Shown here: piece by piece, positions 16,014 through 25,398 of the stretch
Layout of the letters: every line of letters starts with the position of its first letter
Position numbering within the stretch: the first letter of the stretch is position 1
Assembly (NCBI GenBank): GCA_016865865.1
Contig: VGOC01000006.1
Coordinates: forward strand, 1-63,355
From: Chloroflexota bacterium
Lineage (GTDB): Bacteria; Chloroflexota; Anaerolineae; Anaerolineales; UBA11858
DNA: 63,355 nucleotides
Direction of reading: 5' to 3'
Program-made: the position numbers and the translations under genes
Notes under the pieces: generated by a model
What the model saw: only the letters and a program-made list of their open reading frames with translations
Databases searched by the model: none
Told to the model about the DNA's origin: nothing

Positions 16014-19000
16014 CAATACCCTCTCTTGTATCTCCAACAATAATTCGTCGCGGGACAATAACTTGGACAACCTTCGTCAGGCGGTTTCGGCTCGAAGTGT
16101 CCCGCGCGAATTCCCTTCACGTGATTCACCACATGTGCGACAGCCGTCTCGAACGCGCCGTTCACACCGCCGTCGAATTTCTCCAGCTTCAAACTGCTCG
16201 GCGCGGCTGAACCAATGTGCCAATAGAATCCGCTCGACACTTCGCCCAAGCCCAACGCGTCGCGCGCCGCCATCGCGTAGATCGGCAATTGCAACCTGCG
16301 CCCCTCTTTCAAATGCGTCGCGCTAATCGCCGCGCTGCCCGACTTGTAATCAATCACGCGCAACGTCCCATCGGGCGCGGCGTCGAGTCGGTCAATGTAA
16401 CCGTGCAATCGAATCTCGCCAATCGAAGTTTTCAAAACCAACGAAGGCTGTCCCATCCCGAAGCGCGCTTCCATTACACGCGGCGCGAATCCCTGCGACG
16501 CCTCGTCCAGCGCGGCAATTGTCTTCTCCAACATTCTCGTAAATTCTTTTTGCTCGACCTCCCACAACGCTGTCGGACGAAAACCATACTCAACGGGCGC
16601 TCTCGAAAAAACCTCCTGCGCGGCTTCCGTTAACGGTTTGCCGTTGTAATATTCCTCCAGAACCTTATGCCACATCGAACCGAGCATACGAATATCGTAC
16701 CCCTCCTCCGCCTCCTCCCTCGGCTTCAATTCCAACGCATACGCGACAAAAAACTCAAAGGGGCAAGTCCCATAACTTTCGAGTCGGCTCGCGCTCCATC
16801 CATGCCCCGCGCCGAACCTCTCGCTCAGATCGAACAACCCGCCCTCATATTTCCCCTCCGCCTTCGGACTCGTCCGCGCCCGCAGCGCTTCGATCCCATT
16901 TTGGATGTGGATGTCCCGCAGGGCCCGCGCCGATTCCACCCATTCGACTCTCGACGCCGCCTCAGCCGACTCCACCTCCCCGACCACGCTTCTCACCTGA
17001 CGTTTGGCCGGGTCGCCGTTTAGACGCGTTACCTCCGCCCAAAACGGGGACGCCTCCCACGCCTGCCCATCCTCCGCGAGATACGGACGCGTGAGTAGCA
17101 GCCTCCGCCGTCCGCGTGTGACGGCTTGATAGAAAAACGTTGCTTCGTCGCCGTGCAATTTGGTTTCGAGGGGAAGTCCGCGTTCGCGCAGAGTTGCTCG
17201 ATCAGACTCGCGCAGGAAAATATCTTCCCGTTCCTGCTTCGGGAATTCACCATCCGAGAGTCCCATCAATACAACAGCCTCGAACGACAACCCGCGCCCA
17301 TCCAACACCGACGCGACGAACACGCCCGACTCAGCAGGAACAGTAAAAGTTGCCGCGTCCACCGCGCCGCGCAGGTCTTTGTGGAAATCCGCGTAGGGAA
17401 TCGAGTCCGCGCCCAGGACGGATTCTGCCAGAACCAGCCCGCGTAAGATATCCTTGAACGCACGCAACGCAGCGATATCGCGTTCCGAAGTGGAAGGATT
17501 TTCACGAGCACGCCTGACGATGTTCAGCCCATCGCTTTCCCTTGATGAGAATTCGGTCAACAGCGCGGGGTCATCCCCAATCAACAATTCCACAAATGCG
17601 ACGAACTCTTTCATCGAAGCGTGGTTGGGCGGCGCGAGCAGGTCAACGAAGGATTCGAAGGCGGACTCCAAAGCCTCGCCCTGAGCCTGTTGAAGAGTCT
17701 CCAGACTTTGGAGACTCGAAAGTCGGGCACTTTCAGTGTGCTTCGCGAAGACTTTCGAGTCCAAATCGCCTGAAGGTAAGTCTTCTTCAAATTCAGTGAT
17801 CTTCCGCTTCTTCCACAACACAAACGCCTCGCGCCACTGGGACAATCCCTGCATAACCCTACCGACTCGCGAAATCTCATCCAGCGTCGCGGCAGACGCG
17901 GAAGTAATGCCAAGTCCGGTCCAATCGAAGTACGGACTGCGCCACGACTCGACCAACGCGCGTCGAGTCCAATCATCCGCGGGAAGTGAGAGAAGCGAGA
18001 GCAACGCGGCGATGGCGGGATTTTCGATCAGCGGTTGTCCACCCACGATTCGCAACGGAATCCCAAACTCCGCAGCGACTTCTTCGAGAAATGGACGATA
18101 CGGTTCCAAGTCACGCGCCAAAATTGCGACCTCACTCAACTTCATCCCATCTCGAACAACGCGCGCCTTCACCCATCGCAACGCAGCGCGGGCTTCGATG
18201 GCGCGGGTTTGGGCTTCGATGAACTCTATGTCATTGCGAGGAGGGCGTTCTTCCCGACGAAGCAATCTCCGATCAACCGGGGATAACTCCTCGATGGGAG
18301 TCTCCTCATCAACAGGTGATTGCTTCGCCAAAGAACGGCTCGCAATGACATCAAACAGATTGGCTTCTACATTCGCAATACCATTTGAAAGCATGGACGT
18401 GAAATCCATCGCTTCGGGTTGGATGCCGAAAGCAGAAGTGATCGCTTGCTGTGCGCGGTGAAAGCGATGATGTGCGGGGCGGTTCGGGTTTTGCAGGTCG
18501 CCCGTCAGCGTGATGAGGGTCTCTTCGGCGCGGCGGGCTAAATGGGAGAGGACGGCCAATTGCGTGGGATTGAATTCGTCGAAGCCAGAGACGGCTAAGA
18601 GGCGGGTATCCGCTCCGAGGCGCTGCCCTGAGCCTGTCGAAGGGTCGGGATTGGATTCGAGCGCAATCGCGGCCAGCCAGCCGCGCCCTTCGTTGTCCGC
18701 CCAGTTTTGTTTTTGCAGCCAATCCTGGTAGGCTGCGTAGACGCGGGCAATCTCCTCCAGCCGCGCGCCGAGTCCCTTGACCGCGCGGGAAAAATCGTCG
18801 GGGAAGACGCGGGCGCGTTTGAGTTCTTCGATGGCGTTGCGGAGGAGGGAGATGAAGCCTGGCTTGGCGCGCAGCGTCGCGTAGTGACGAATGCCCTCAC
18901 CCCTAGCCCCTCTCCCGAGTACGGGAGAGGGGGACGATTTGCCGCGTTCGCAGAGGTCGTCCACGATGGCGCGGAGCAGGCGAATCCGCACGGAGTCGGG

Positions 19001-19246
19001 CAGGAGCGGGATGGGTTGTCCCGCGCGGATCAAGATTTCGGCGTACAGCGTGTGAAAGGTGTGAACTTCGACCCCCAGCGCGCCGCCCGCCGCGCCCAAC
19101 CGCTGACGAAAGTTCGCCGCCTGAATCGCGTTCGGCACAATGGCGATCACGGGCGCAAACAGCTCCTCCGCCAGCAGTTGACGAATGCGCTGGATGAGGC
19201 GCTCGGTCTTGCCGTGCCCAGCCGGGGCGAGGAGGAATTGAACCAT
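16013..19246 (-). CDS. AddB-like helicase-nuclease subunit with Fe-S PD-(D/E)XK domain
   Basis: A 1077-residue protein. The N-terminus has an AddB-type nucleotide loop (APAGHGKT, residues 7-14), and a degenerate UvrD-like body follows. The C-terminal nuclease shows YGTCPFEFF, GYIDRLD, IDYKSG and QLPIYAMA, ending with CPSYCPATNYC. The lone Cys in TCPF plus this triplet make the four-cysteine iron-sulfur arrangement of AddB and Cas4 nucleases. The stop overlaps the AddA-like start as TGATG. The upstream small gene's stop abuts this start, so the genes from 21128 down to 12573 may share a transcript. Four palindromic repeats lie in frame within the coding sequence. Confidence 0.88.
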   Translation of the reverse strand: MVQFLLAPAGHGKTERLIQRIRQLLAEELFAPVIAIVPNAIQAANFRQRLGAAGGALGVEVHTFHTLYAEILIRAGQPIPLLPDSVRIRLLRAIVDDLCERGKSSPSPVLGRGARGEGIRHYATLRAKPGFISLLRNAIEELKRARVFPDDFSRAVKGLGARLEEIARVYAAYQDWLQKQNWADNEGRGWLAAIALESNPDPSTGSGQRLGADTRLLAVSGFDEFNPTQLAVLSHLARRAEETLITLTGDLQNPNRPAHHRFHRAQQAITSAFGIQPEAMDFTSMLSNGIANVEANLFDVIASRSLAKQSPVDEETPIEELSPVDRRLLRREERPPRNDIEFIEAQTRAIEARAALRWVKARVVRDGMKLSEVAILARDLEPYRPFLEEVAAEFGIPLRIVGGQPLIENPAIAALLSLLSLPADDWTRRALVESWRSPYFDWTGLGITSASAATLDEISRVGRVMQGLSQWREAFVLWKKRKITEFEEDLPSGDLDSKVFAKHTESARLSSLQSLETLQQAQGEALESAFESFVDLLAPPNHASMKEFVAFVELLIGDDPALLTEFSSRESDGLNIVRRARENPSTSERDIAALRAFKDILRGLVLAESVLGADSIPYADFHKDLRGAVDAATFTVPAESGVFVASVLDGRGLSFEAVVLMGLSDGEFPKQEREDIFLRESDRATLRERGLPLETKLHGDEATFFYQAVTRGRRRLLLTRPYLAEDGQAWEASPFWAEVTRLNGDPAKRQVRSVVGEVESAEAASRVEWVESARALRDIHIQNGIEALRARTSPKAEGKYEGGLFDLSERFGAGHGWSASRLESYGTCPFEFFVAYALELKPREEAEEGYDIRMLGSMWHKVLEEYYNGKPLTEAAQEVFSRAPVEYGFRPTALWEVEQKEFTRMLEKTIAALDEASQGFAPRVMEARFGMGQPSLVLKTSIGEIRLHGYIDRLDAAPDGTLRVIDYKSGSAAISATHLKEGRRLQLPIYAMAARDALGLGEVSSGFYWHIGSAAPSSLKLEKFDGGVNGAFETAVAHVVNHVKGIRAGHFEPKPPDEGCPSYCPATNYCWRYKRGY
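17679..17761. repeat. In-frame compound palindromic repeat in the AddB-like gene
   Basis: CCCTGAGCCTGTTGAAG (17679-17695) is followed by an AGTCTCCA/TGGAGACT hairpin and then inverted GACTCGAAAGTC (17713-17724) and GACTTTCGAGTC (17750-17761). It is translated as DSKVFAKHTESARLSSLQS and then LETLQQAQGEA. Confidence 0.8.
18228..18351. repeat. In-frame 124-bp palindromic repeat in the AddB-like gene (ATGTCATTGCGAG ends)
   Basis: Perfect 13-bp inverted ends ATGTCATTGCGAG (18228-18240) and CTCGCAATGACAT (18339-18351) enclose inner inverted words CGAAGCAATC and GATTGCTTCG. The protein reads DVIASRSLAKQSPV at one end and RREERPPRNDIEF at the other, with no break in frame. Confidence 0.88.
18626..18644. 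repeat. In-frame repeat CCCTGAGCCTGTCGAAGGG
   Basis: A 19-bp copy of a widespread CCCTGAGCCTGTCGAAGGG repeat. It gives PSTGSGQ within the AddB-like protein. Related copies lie at 17679 and 7988. Confidence 0.8.
18895..18934. repeat. In-frame palindromic repeat in the AddB-like gene (CCCCTCTCCC type)
   Basis: CCCCTCTCCCG (18907-18917) pairs with CGGGAGAGGGG (18922-18932). It is translated as SPSPVLGRGARGEGI and lies after the conserved VDDLCERG segment. Confidence 0.85.
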
Positions 19247-19869
19247 TAAGTCCCAAACCAGCTCGACAAAATGGCCCTCAACTTTAAAAATGCGGGTTCA
19301 GTATGCCCTTGCAGGCTAACGCGTTCGGCAATTTGTTGGTAAATGGACGAGGAACGCGGTTTCCTGACCTGTCGTAGAGCGGCCTCCATTGCTTCTTTTG
19401 GTCTTTGCGGTTTTGCGTTTTCGTCTTGAGCAAAACCCTTCTGTACCAGCCAATTTCTCAGCGCACTCTCCCCATCCGCCCATCCCAAAGCATTCGCCAG
19501 ATGTGGCGAGCGTGTCCAAACCCAAACCTCGAGTTCGGGGTCAATAACAATTACTTTTCCCCGACCTCTCCAACCAACTTGTTGCAATCTGGATTCTCCC
19601 GATTCTTCCAATAATTCGCGACTTTCAAAACTGCCGCTGCCTTCGCGATCATAAACGATCAATCCATATTGATACTGCCTGGAAAAATGGCCAAGAAAAT
19701 TCGCCCCCTCAAGCCGACAACCTGGATCCCTGTAGGGATAAACGAAAATATCAAAGGAAAACTGGCGCACACTGAAGGCTTGCGGTCGGGACAACAACCC
19801 CTTAAAAGCCGCTTCCATGTTTTTGTCCGCAACCAGGACAATTAGATCTGTGGAAGGCGCGTCTGTCAT
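19246..19869 (-). CDS. Small predicted effector partnered with an AAA ATPase (DUF4276/Toprim-like, uncertain)
   Basis: A 207-residue protein. Features include LIVLVADKNME near the N-terminus, LIVYDREGSGSFES in the middle and VIVIDPELEVWVW. The acidic positions (ADKNME, YDRE, DPELE) resemble the Toprim-like layout of DUF4276/RloB-type partners of OLD-like ATPases. I also noted a likeness to a protein named in methylation-associated defence systems, but cannot confirm it. The start overlaps the ATPase stop by four bases (ATGA), so the pair is translationally coupled. A nuclease or toxin role controlled by the ATPase is inferred. Confidence 0.6.
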   Translation of the reverse strand: MTDAPSTDLIVLVADKNMEAAFKGLLSRPQAFSVRQFSFDIFVYPYRDPGCRLEGANFLGHFSRQYQYGLIVYDREGSGSFESRELLEESGESRLQQVGWRGRGKVIVIDPELEVWVWTRSPHLANALGWADGESALRNWLVQKGFAQDENAKPQRPKEAMEAALRQVRKPRSSSIYQQIAERVSLQGHTEPAFLKLRAILSSWFGT

Positions 19870-21128
19870 CCTAGGACCCCCGAAGCGAACAATGTCCCCA
19901 AATTGGTTTCACCTTTCCAATCCCTGAGGGCGGGATGGCGATCACCAACAACGATATCGGTTGCCCCCTCATTATCACGCCCAAAGCAAAGCACCTGGGA
20001 AGTCTGAGCGACACTTAGAATGACAGGGGAGTGAGTGGCAAGCAAAATCTGAGCGTCATAAACCGATGAAAGCGACTGGAACATGGTCTCGACAGCGCGG
20101 GGATGGATACCATTTTCTGGTTCCTCGATCAAGTAGACACCGCCAATTATGTTTGGCAGATATGCCACGATGGTCAATGCTAACAAGCGGAGCGTGCCAT
20201 CTGAAGCCACCCAGGAAGGAATTTCCAATCCTCCAGTATAAGTAATTATCAAATAACGATGGCGATCATCCTCTCGCTCAACCGTGCGAATGGATTGAAG
20301 ATTGGGAAGAGCAGTTTTCAAGTGAGCAAGCCATTCATGAAATCTTCCGATATCCTGCTTTCGCAATTCCTCGATGACCCAGGGGAGGTTCGATCCGTCT
20401 GGCTTGAAGCCCTGCACTTGGCCAGGAGGACTTGCCTTGCGAATGAGCAAACTGTTAAGCGCCAATGTTTGTACCCCCTGCCCAAGCAGAATCTTCAACC
20501 AAGTAGCGGCAGGGAATTTTGTTTCATCAGCTGGCAAATTTCCAAGGGCAGATTTATGAGGTCCTAGTTTAAAGGCTGGCGCCCAGCCCTTTCCCGATTC
20601 CTGGTAGATTTCCGAATAAAAATTGTCATTCCCTTCCGGCACTTTATTAACCACAGTTCTTGTATTTCGTTTGCCTTTGGGCGTCAAAATAGTCTGCGCT
20701 GGAGGCAATGCCAGAGGCATGGGAAATAAGGTTTTGGGTTCTTTTTCCATTACATCCAAAGTCTTTAGCAAGACTTTCTCAGCCAGGATAGATACTTCTC
20801 CAGTTGCTGAACTGCTGCCAATAGCCACCTCATATCGAATAGTGTCGAAACCGTTCAACTTGGCGCGAATTCCGTCCGGGATGCGCGCTTCCACAGCCAA
20901 TTCAAAACTATTGCCAGTTCGTCCCCACACCAAATCCGAGAAATTCTGAGTTCTTTCCCGGATGGCGTAATCCAATCCGTCCGAAACCAAGCGCCCCAGA
21001 AATGCAATCGTATCAAGAAAGGTGGTTTTTCCGCTGGCATTCGGGCCGACCAGGACGTGAAAACGGTCAAGCGGTTGACGAATATAGAGTAAGCAACGAA
21101 AGTTGAGAGCCTCAATTAAGGTAATCAT
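19866..21128 (-). CDS. OLD-like AAA family ATPase (AAA_15/AAA_21)
   Basis: A 420-residue ABC/SMC-type ATPase without a coiled coil. Walker A is GPNASGKT (residues 28-35), and the Walker B region YLIEEPENGIHP is followed by the switch histidine in LLATHSPVIL. Such ATPases commonly pair with small nucleases or Toprim proteins in phage-defence modules (RloA/RloB, PrrC-like, OLD). Here the partner is the next gene. The pair lies directly upstream of the AddB/AddA-like genes and downstream of an SNF2 helicase, consistent with a defence island. Confidence 0.85.
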   Translation of the reverse strand: MITLIEALNFRCLLYIRQPLDRFHVLVGPNASGKTTFLDTIAFLGRLVSDGLDYAIRERTQNFSDLVWGRTGNSFELAVEARIPDGIRAKLNGFDTIRYEVAIGSSSATGEVSILAEKVLLKTLDVMEKEPKTLFPMPLALPPAQTILTPKGKRNTRTVVNKVPEGNDNFYSEIYQESGKGWAPAFKLGPHKSALGNLPADETKFPAATWLKILLGQGVQTLALNSLLIRKASPPGQVQGFKPDGSNLPWVIEELRKQDIGRFHEWLAHLKTALPNLQSIRTVEREDDRHRYLIITYTGGLEIPSWVASDGTLRLLALTIVAYLPNIIGGVYLIEEPENGIHPRAVETMFQSLSSVYDAQILLATHSPVILSVAQTSQVLCFGRDNEGATDIVVGDRHPALRDWKGETNLGTLFASGVLG

Positions 21129-21144
21129 ATTTTCTCCTTCGCGA

Positions 21145-24009
21145 TTATAACCCGCCTACTGCAATTTGTTCGTGGGCAAGTGCCACCAACTCTTTGACCG
21201 ACTCCAGCAACGTCTCTCCCGTCTTTGCGGACAAGGGAACCGCTTCTTCCCCCGCTTCGGGCGGGGCGGTGAGGTCGCGGACCTGGGAGAGTTTTTGCGC
21301 CAATTCCGCGGGGAGATGATTCTTGTCCACGAGTTCGGCTTGGACGAGGCGCGGGGACGGCAGGTCGGAGGAGGGGTCGCGGTCGGTGTGGAGGGCGAGG
21401 AGGGAGGTGAGCGCCCAGGCGAGGGATTCGCGCAGGGGACGCGTCATCTCTTCGGGGAAGTCGCCTTTGAGCAGCAGGTCGGCGAGGGCGAAACGCTTCG
21501 CGGCAAAGGCGAGACCCTCAGACGCGCGTTTGCGGCGCGCGGACGGGAGGTCGGCTTTGCGCGCTGGGGCGGAGATTTTCTCGGCGCAGTAGGCAACGTC
21601 CTCGATCGCGGGTTCGGCGGCGAGGGCGGGGACGAAGGAGGCGAGCGACTGGAAACCTTCGGAGTCCATCAGGTGAAGTTGCGGGAGGCTTTCCGTGAAG
21701 TATTCAGAGAGAAGCGCTTCGACGGTCGGACGCAGGTCGGCGGGAGCGCCAGAGACGACGACGATGACTCCCTCGCCCGTCGCGCCTGGCATGTAGGGCG
21801 CTTTGCGGACGAGCAGGATTCGGTTCGGGACGCGATCAAGCAACAGGTCGGCGAACCCGCTCAAAGTCGGGAGCGGGGCGAGGATTTCGGCGGGGGGCGC
21901 GGCCTCTTCGGGTACGGGAGCAGGCTCGGCTGGGGCAAGCGCGAGTTCCACCTCCGCAGGAGTCTTCAAAAGATCGCCTAATTTTTGCAGCAGGCTTTGA
22001 CCCATGTCCGCGAATTTGATGGCGGTCGGAGATTCGTCTGTGCCGAAGACGGCTGCGAAGACATTTTTCTTGGCGGCGAGGGTGTCGAGCATTCTCTCTT
22101 CGATGGTGCCTTTGGCAACGAGGTTGATGACCTGCACGGAGGAGGGCTGACCGTGACGATGCGCGCGGGCGATGCGCTGTTCGAGCACGGCGGGATTCCA
22201 GGGGAGGTCGAGGTTGATGACGAGCGAGGCGGCTTGCAGGTTGAGACCGACGCCACCCGCGTCGGTGGAGAGGAAGACGCGGCAGTCGGGATCATCAAAG
22301 AATTTTTCGATGAGCGCGCCGCGCTTGGCGGAGGGGACTGCGCCCGTCAGTTTGACGTAGCCGAGGCCGACACGCTCGATGATTGGCTCGGTGAGCGCCA
22401 GCATGTTCGACCACTGACTGAAGACGATGGCTTTATGACCGTTGGAGGCGATCTCTTCGACAAGCACTTCTTCGAACTCGCCGAGTTTGGGCGCGGTCTT
22501 TTCGGCTTCTTTGGGTTCGATATCTTTGTCGTGGAGGGCGAGGGCGTCACAGATCAGACGCATCTTGATGAGGTACATCAGAAGCAATTCCTGCTCTTTG
22601 GGCGTGAGCGGGCGCTTCTTGGCCTGGGCAAGTAGTTTGGCGAGTTTTTCCTGGAATTCGCTGTAATGCTTCCATTGCTCGTCGCTCATCTCGACGAAGA
22701 AGTTGTTGTCCACGCGGGCGGGCAGGTCTTTGAGGACTTCGTCGCGGGTGCGGCGCAGGACGTGCGGCTTGATGAGGGCGCGCAGTTCGTCAATGTTTTT
22801 GTAGCCGAGAACTTTGTATGTGCCGCTCTCGCGTTTTTCGAGTTCGTAAAATCTATCGTTGAAATGCCAGAGGGGTCCGAGGATGCGCTGGTCGAGAAAT
22901 TGGAAGATGCTGTACAACTCGTCAATGCGATTTTCGAGCGGCGTGCCTGTCAGGACGAAGGCGTAACGGCTCGGCAGGGACTTGACCATCATCGCAGTCT
23001 TGGCGCGCCAGTTCTTGATGCGTTGGGCTTCGTCGAGGATGATGAGGTCGGGGCGCAGTTTGAGCAATTCGTCCATGTCGTGACGGGCGAGTTCGTAGTT
23101 GATGATTTTGAAGAAGGAGGAGTCGGTGTAGAGTTTGCGGCGGTCGAGCAATCCGCCTTCGACGACGGTGACGGAGAGGGATGTGAAGCGGCGAATCTCG
23201 CGCGCCCATTGGTGCTTCAAAGAGGCGGGGCAGATGATGAGGGCGGTTTGGATGTCGCGGAGTTCTTTTAGCAATGCAGAAGCGGCAATCGCCTGGACCG
23301 TTTTTCCTAGGCCCATATCGTCCGCCAGCATGGCGCGACGGCCGAAGGCGAGGTGCATAGCGCCCTGTTCCTGGTACGGATACAGTTTCGTGGAAAGAAC
23401 GTCGAAGGTGCGGCGTCCGCTTTTGACTTGTTCGAGGAACCATTCTTTTTGTCTCGCCACTTCTTCGCGGTTTTGCAGGAGGGCGAGGTGCTCGTGGACG
23501 GCTTCGGTCACGCGGACGAGGGAGCGGTCGCGGGCGGGGAGGGATTCGATGTCCGCTAGAAGGGAGGGCAAGGTTTGGAGCGGCGCGCCCGCTAAAAGTC
23601 CAGAGGGATCGAAATAGCGGGCAAGCAGGTCTTTGACGCGGGCATCCTCGGGAATCGGGAGGGCGACGCGCACGGTCACGTCCATGCCGTGATGCAGGTA
23701 GATTTGAGTCCCGCGCGGGCGTTCGGCAGCGAGTTTCGCGAGTTTTTCCCCATGTTCCTTTTCGAGCGAGATCAACACGCCTTCGATGTGCTTGCAGGTG
23801 CCGATCAGATTGTTCTTGTAATCGGGGCAAGTGCAGGAGTTGTGCAGTTCGTCGAGGGAACGGATTTCCACCCGATAAGATTTCTTGGAAACCGAACTGA
23901 CTTCGAAGACGCTGAAGACGGGATGGTTGCCTTTGTTGGCAATCTTGAGAATTTCAGCGCGGGCGCGCTCGCGGCGGCGTTCGATCTGTTCCTGGATGTC
24001 GGTGGGCAT
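21145..24009 (-). CDS. SWIM-domain SNF2-family DEAD/DEAH helicase
   Basis: About 954 residues from ATG 24009, favoured by GGAGG seven bases upstream over an ATG five codons earlier. A SWIM zinc finger (CTCPDYKNNLIGTCKHI) lies near residue 60. The Swi2/Snf2 motor has ADDMGLGKT, LIICPASLKHQW, ILDEAQRIKNW, VLTGTPLENR, VFSQWSNML, LSTDAGGVGLNLQ and the final motif QRIARAHRHGQ. The C-terminal 280 or so residues are alanine- and glutamate-rich and not recognised. The family remodels protein-DNA complexes, and bacterial members occur in core and defence settings (for example DISARM DrmD), but no other DISARM gene is here. Confidence 0.9.
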   Translation of the reverse strand: MPTDIQEQIERRRERARAEILKIANKGNHPVFSVFEVSSVSKKSYRVEIRSLDELHNSCTCPDYKNNLIGTCKHIEGVLISLEKEHGEKLAKLAAERPRGTQIYLHHGMDVTVRVALPIPEDARVKDLLARYFDPSGLLAGAPLQTLPSLLADIESLPARDRSLVRVTEAVHEHLALLQNREEVARQKEWFLEQVKSGRRTFDVLSTKLYPYQEQGAMHLAFGRRAMLADDMGLGKTVQAIAASALLKELRDIQTALIICPASLKHQWAREIRRFTSLSVTVVEGGLLDRRKLYTDSSFFKIINYELARHDMDELLKLRPDLIILDEAQRIKNWRAKTAMMVKSLPSRYAFVLTGTPLENRIDELYSIFQFLDQRILGPLWHFNDRFYELEKRESGTYKVLGYKNIDELRALIKPHVLRRTRDEVLKDLPARVDNNFFVEMSDEQWKHYSEFQEKLAKLLAQAKKRPLTPKEQELLLMYLIKMRLICDALALHDKDIEPKEAEKTAPKLGEFEEVLVEEIASNGHKAIVFSQWSNMLALTEPIIERVGLGYVKLTGAVPSAKRGALIEKFFDDPDCRVFLSTDAGGVGLNLQAASLVINLDLPWNPAVLEQRIARAHRHGQPSSVQVINLVAKGTIEERMLDTLAAKKNVFAAVFGTDESPTAIKFADMGQSLLQKLGDLLKTPAEVELALAPAEPAPVPEEAAPPAEILAPLPTLSGFADLLLDRVPNRILLVRKAPYMPGATGEGVIVVVSGAPADLRPTVEALLSEYFTESLPQLHLMDSEGFQSLASFVPALAAEPAIEDVAYCAEKISAPARKADLPSARRKRASEGLAFAAKRFALADLLLKGDFPEEMTRPLRESLAWALTSLLALHTDRDPSSDLPSPRLVQAELVDKNHLPAELAQKLSQVRDLTAPPEAGEEAVPLSAKTGETLLESVKELVALAHEQIAVGGL

Positions 24010-24096
24010 AGTGAGCCTCCACAATTCATGACTGAGAAGATATCCCGATTATAACGCGAGATCGCATATTCAGTTGTGATACTCGAGTTGTGATCG

Positions 24097-24105
24097 TGCT
24101 ATAAT
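24097..24105 (+). promoter_or_regulatory. Extended -10 promoter for the first DUF488 gene
   Basis: TATAAT at 24100-24105 preceded by TG one base upstream (TGCTATAAT) lies 30 bases before ATG 24136. No good -35 is seen. Two GTTGTGAT direct repeats at 24073-24080 and 24088-24095 overlap the expected -35 zone and may be a regulator site. Confidence 0.55.
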
Positions 24106-24135
24106 GCTCGTGTTGCATTTTCGAAGGGACGCTCC

Positions 24136-24696
24136 ATGTTTATTACCCCGATACACACGATTGGATATGGTTCACGAGGGATAGATGCTTTCCTGGCTGC
24201 CCTGCAAGCCCATCAGATTCATTACCTGATAGATGTGCGCACCAGCCCATATTCCAGTTATAAGCCTGAATTTTCTAGAGCAAACCTGCAAAATACCGTT
24301 GAAGCGAACGGTATACGATATATCTTCATGGGCGACACCCTGGGGGGACAGCCGGATGACCCCGCTTGTTATACCAACGGCAAGGTAGATTACGAAAAAG
24401 TGGCCGATCAACCCTTTTACCAGCAGGGCATCGCCCGATTGCACGAAGCCAGCCGCCGGGGACAGCGTGTGGCACTGATGTGTAGCGAGGGTAAGCCGGA
24501 GAATTGTCACCGCAGCAAGTTGATCGGGAAGACGCTGGCCGCGGAGAGATTGGAAGTTCTGCATATTGATGAGGAGGATGAAGTCATCACCCAGGCGCAG
24601 GTGCTGCTACGCCTGACCGGCGGCCAGCCCAGCCTATTCGGGGATGATTTCTTCGCCTTTACATCGCGAAAGCGATACCGGGACGAATATAGGTAA
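24136..24696 (+). CDS. DUF488 domain-containing protein
   Basis: A 186-residue DUF488 protein. It has TIGYGSRGIDAFLAAL at the N-terminus, LIDVRTSPYSSYKPEFS, MGDTLGG and the C-terminal CSEGKPENCHRSKL, all hallmarks of the family. The reaction is unknown; the conserved Cys, Arg and His residues suggest a nucleic-acid-linked or enzymatic role. It is followed, after a repeat-filled gap, by a second divergent DUF488 gene and a RecQ fusion on the same strand. Confidence 0.88.
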   Translation: MFITPIHTIGYGSRGIDAFLAALQAHQIHYLIDVRTSPYSSYKPEFSRANLQNTVEANGIRYIFMGDTLGGQPDDPACYTNGKVDYEKVADQPFYQQGIARLHEASRRGQRVALMCSEGKPENCHRSKLIGKTLAAERLEVLHIDEEDEVITQAQVLLRLTGGQPSLFGDDFFAFTSRKRYRDEYR

Positions 24697-24772
24697 ACAA
24701 GGGATATCCTGCTTACCTTATAACACCATATTCCAAGCGGGCACAAATTGCGCTTTCGACCCAAACGGCGCC

Positions 24773-24877
24773 GGATGAATCCAGCTTTAGCCTCTTGCGG
24801 GGCAGGTTCAGCCGGATTCATCCGACGCAGCTTCGTAGCCCGGCGATTTATCGCCGGGCTGGTTGGCAGGCTAAAGC
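24773..24877. repeat. Nested inverted repeats between the DUF488 genes
   Basis: GGATGAATCC/GGATTCATCC (24773-24782, 24814-24823), GCTTTAGCC/GGCTAAAGC (24784-24792, 24869-24877) and an inner hairpin AGCCCGGCGA/TCGCCGGGCT (24837-24846, 24851-24860) interlock. This looks like a composite palindromic repeat rather than a terminator, because no T tract follows. Confidence 0.7.
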
Positions 24878-24913
24878 GCCTTCTATGCCCGTGAGCAGTA
24901 TGACAAAGCTGCC

Positions 24914-25398
24914 ATGCTAAAAATTGTGACCATCGGCGTCTACGGATTTTCCGAAACCCAATTCTTCGAAACGCTGCAAGAGGCTGGCGTGGATGTCTTT
25001 TGCGATGTGCGCTGGCGGCGCGGGGTGCGCGGGTCGGAGTATGCCTTCGCCAATCATCAGCGCCTGCAAGCACGCCTGGAGAGCATGGGGATCGAATATA
25101 TCCATCGCAAAGACCTGGCCCCCATGCCGGAAATCCGCCAGCGACAAAGCGAAGCCGACCGCCGCGAACGGATCGCCAAGCGAAAACGCGAGTCGTTGAG
25201 CGCAGAGTTTGTCTCGGCGTATCAGGCGGAAATTCTATCCGCTTTCGACCCCCATGAATTCATCACTGCGCTGCCCGAGGGAAAGGAGGTGGTTGCCTTG
25301 TTTTGCGTAGAGAGAGAGCCTGCGGCCTGCCATCGCTCGCTGCTCGCGGAGAGTTTGCGTTGTATCGAGGGCATTGAAATAGAACATCTGAGGATAAA

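Noticed and set aside
21166..21981. + strand open frame opposite the SNF2 helicase
   Set aside because: No motif and glycine/arginine-biased composition; an antisense shadow.
21145..24009. DISARM system
   Set aside because: The SNF2 helicase alone is not enough: no DrmA/B/C or methylase genes accompany it.
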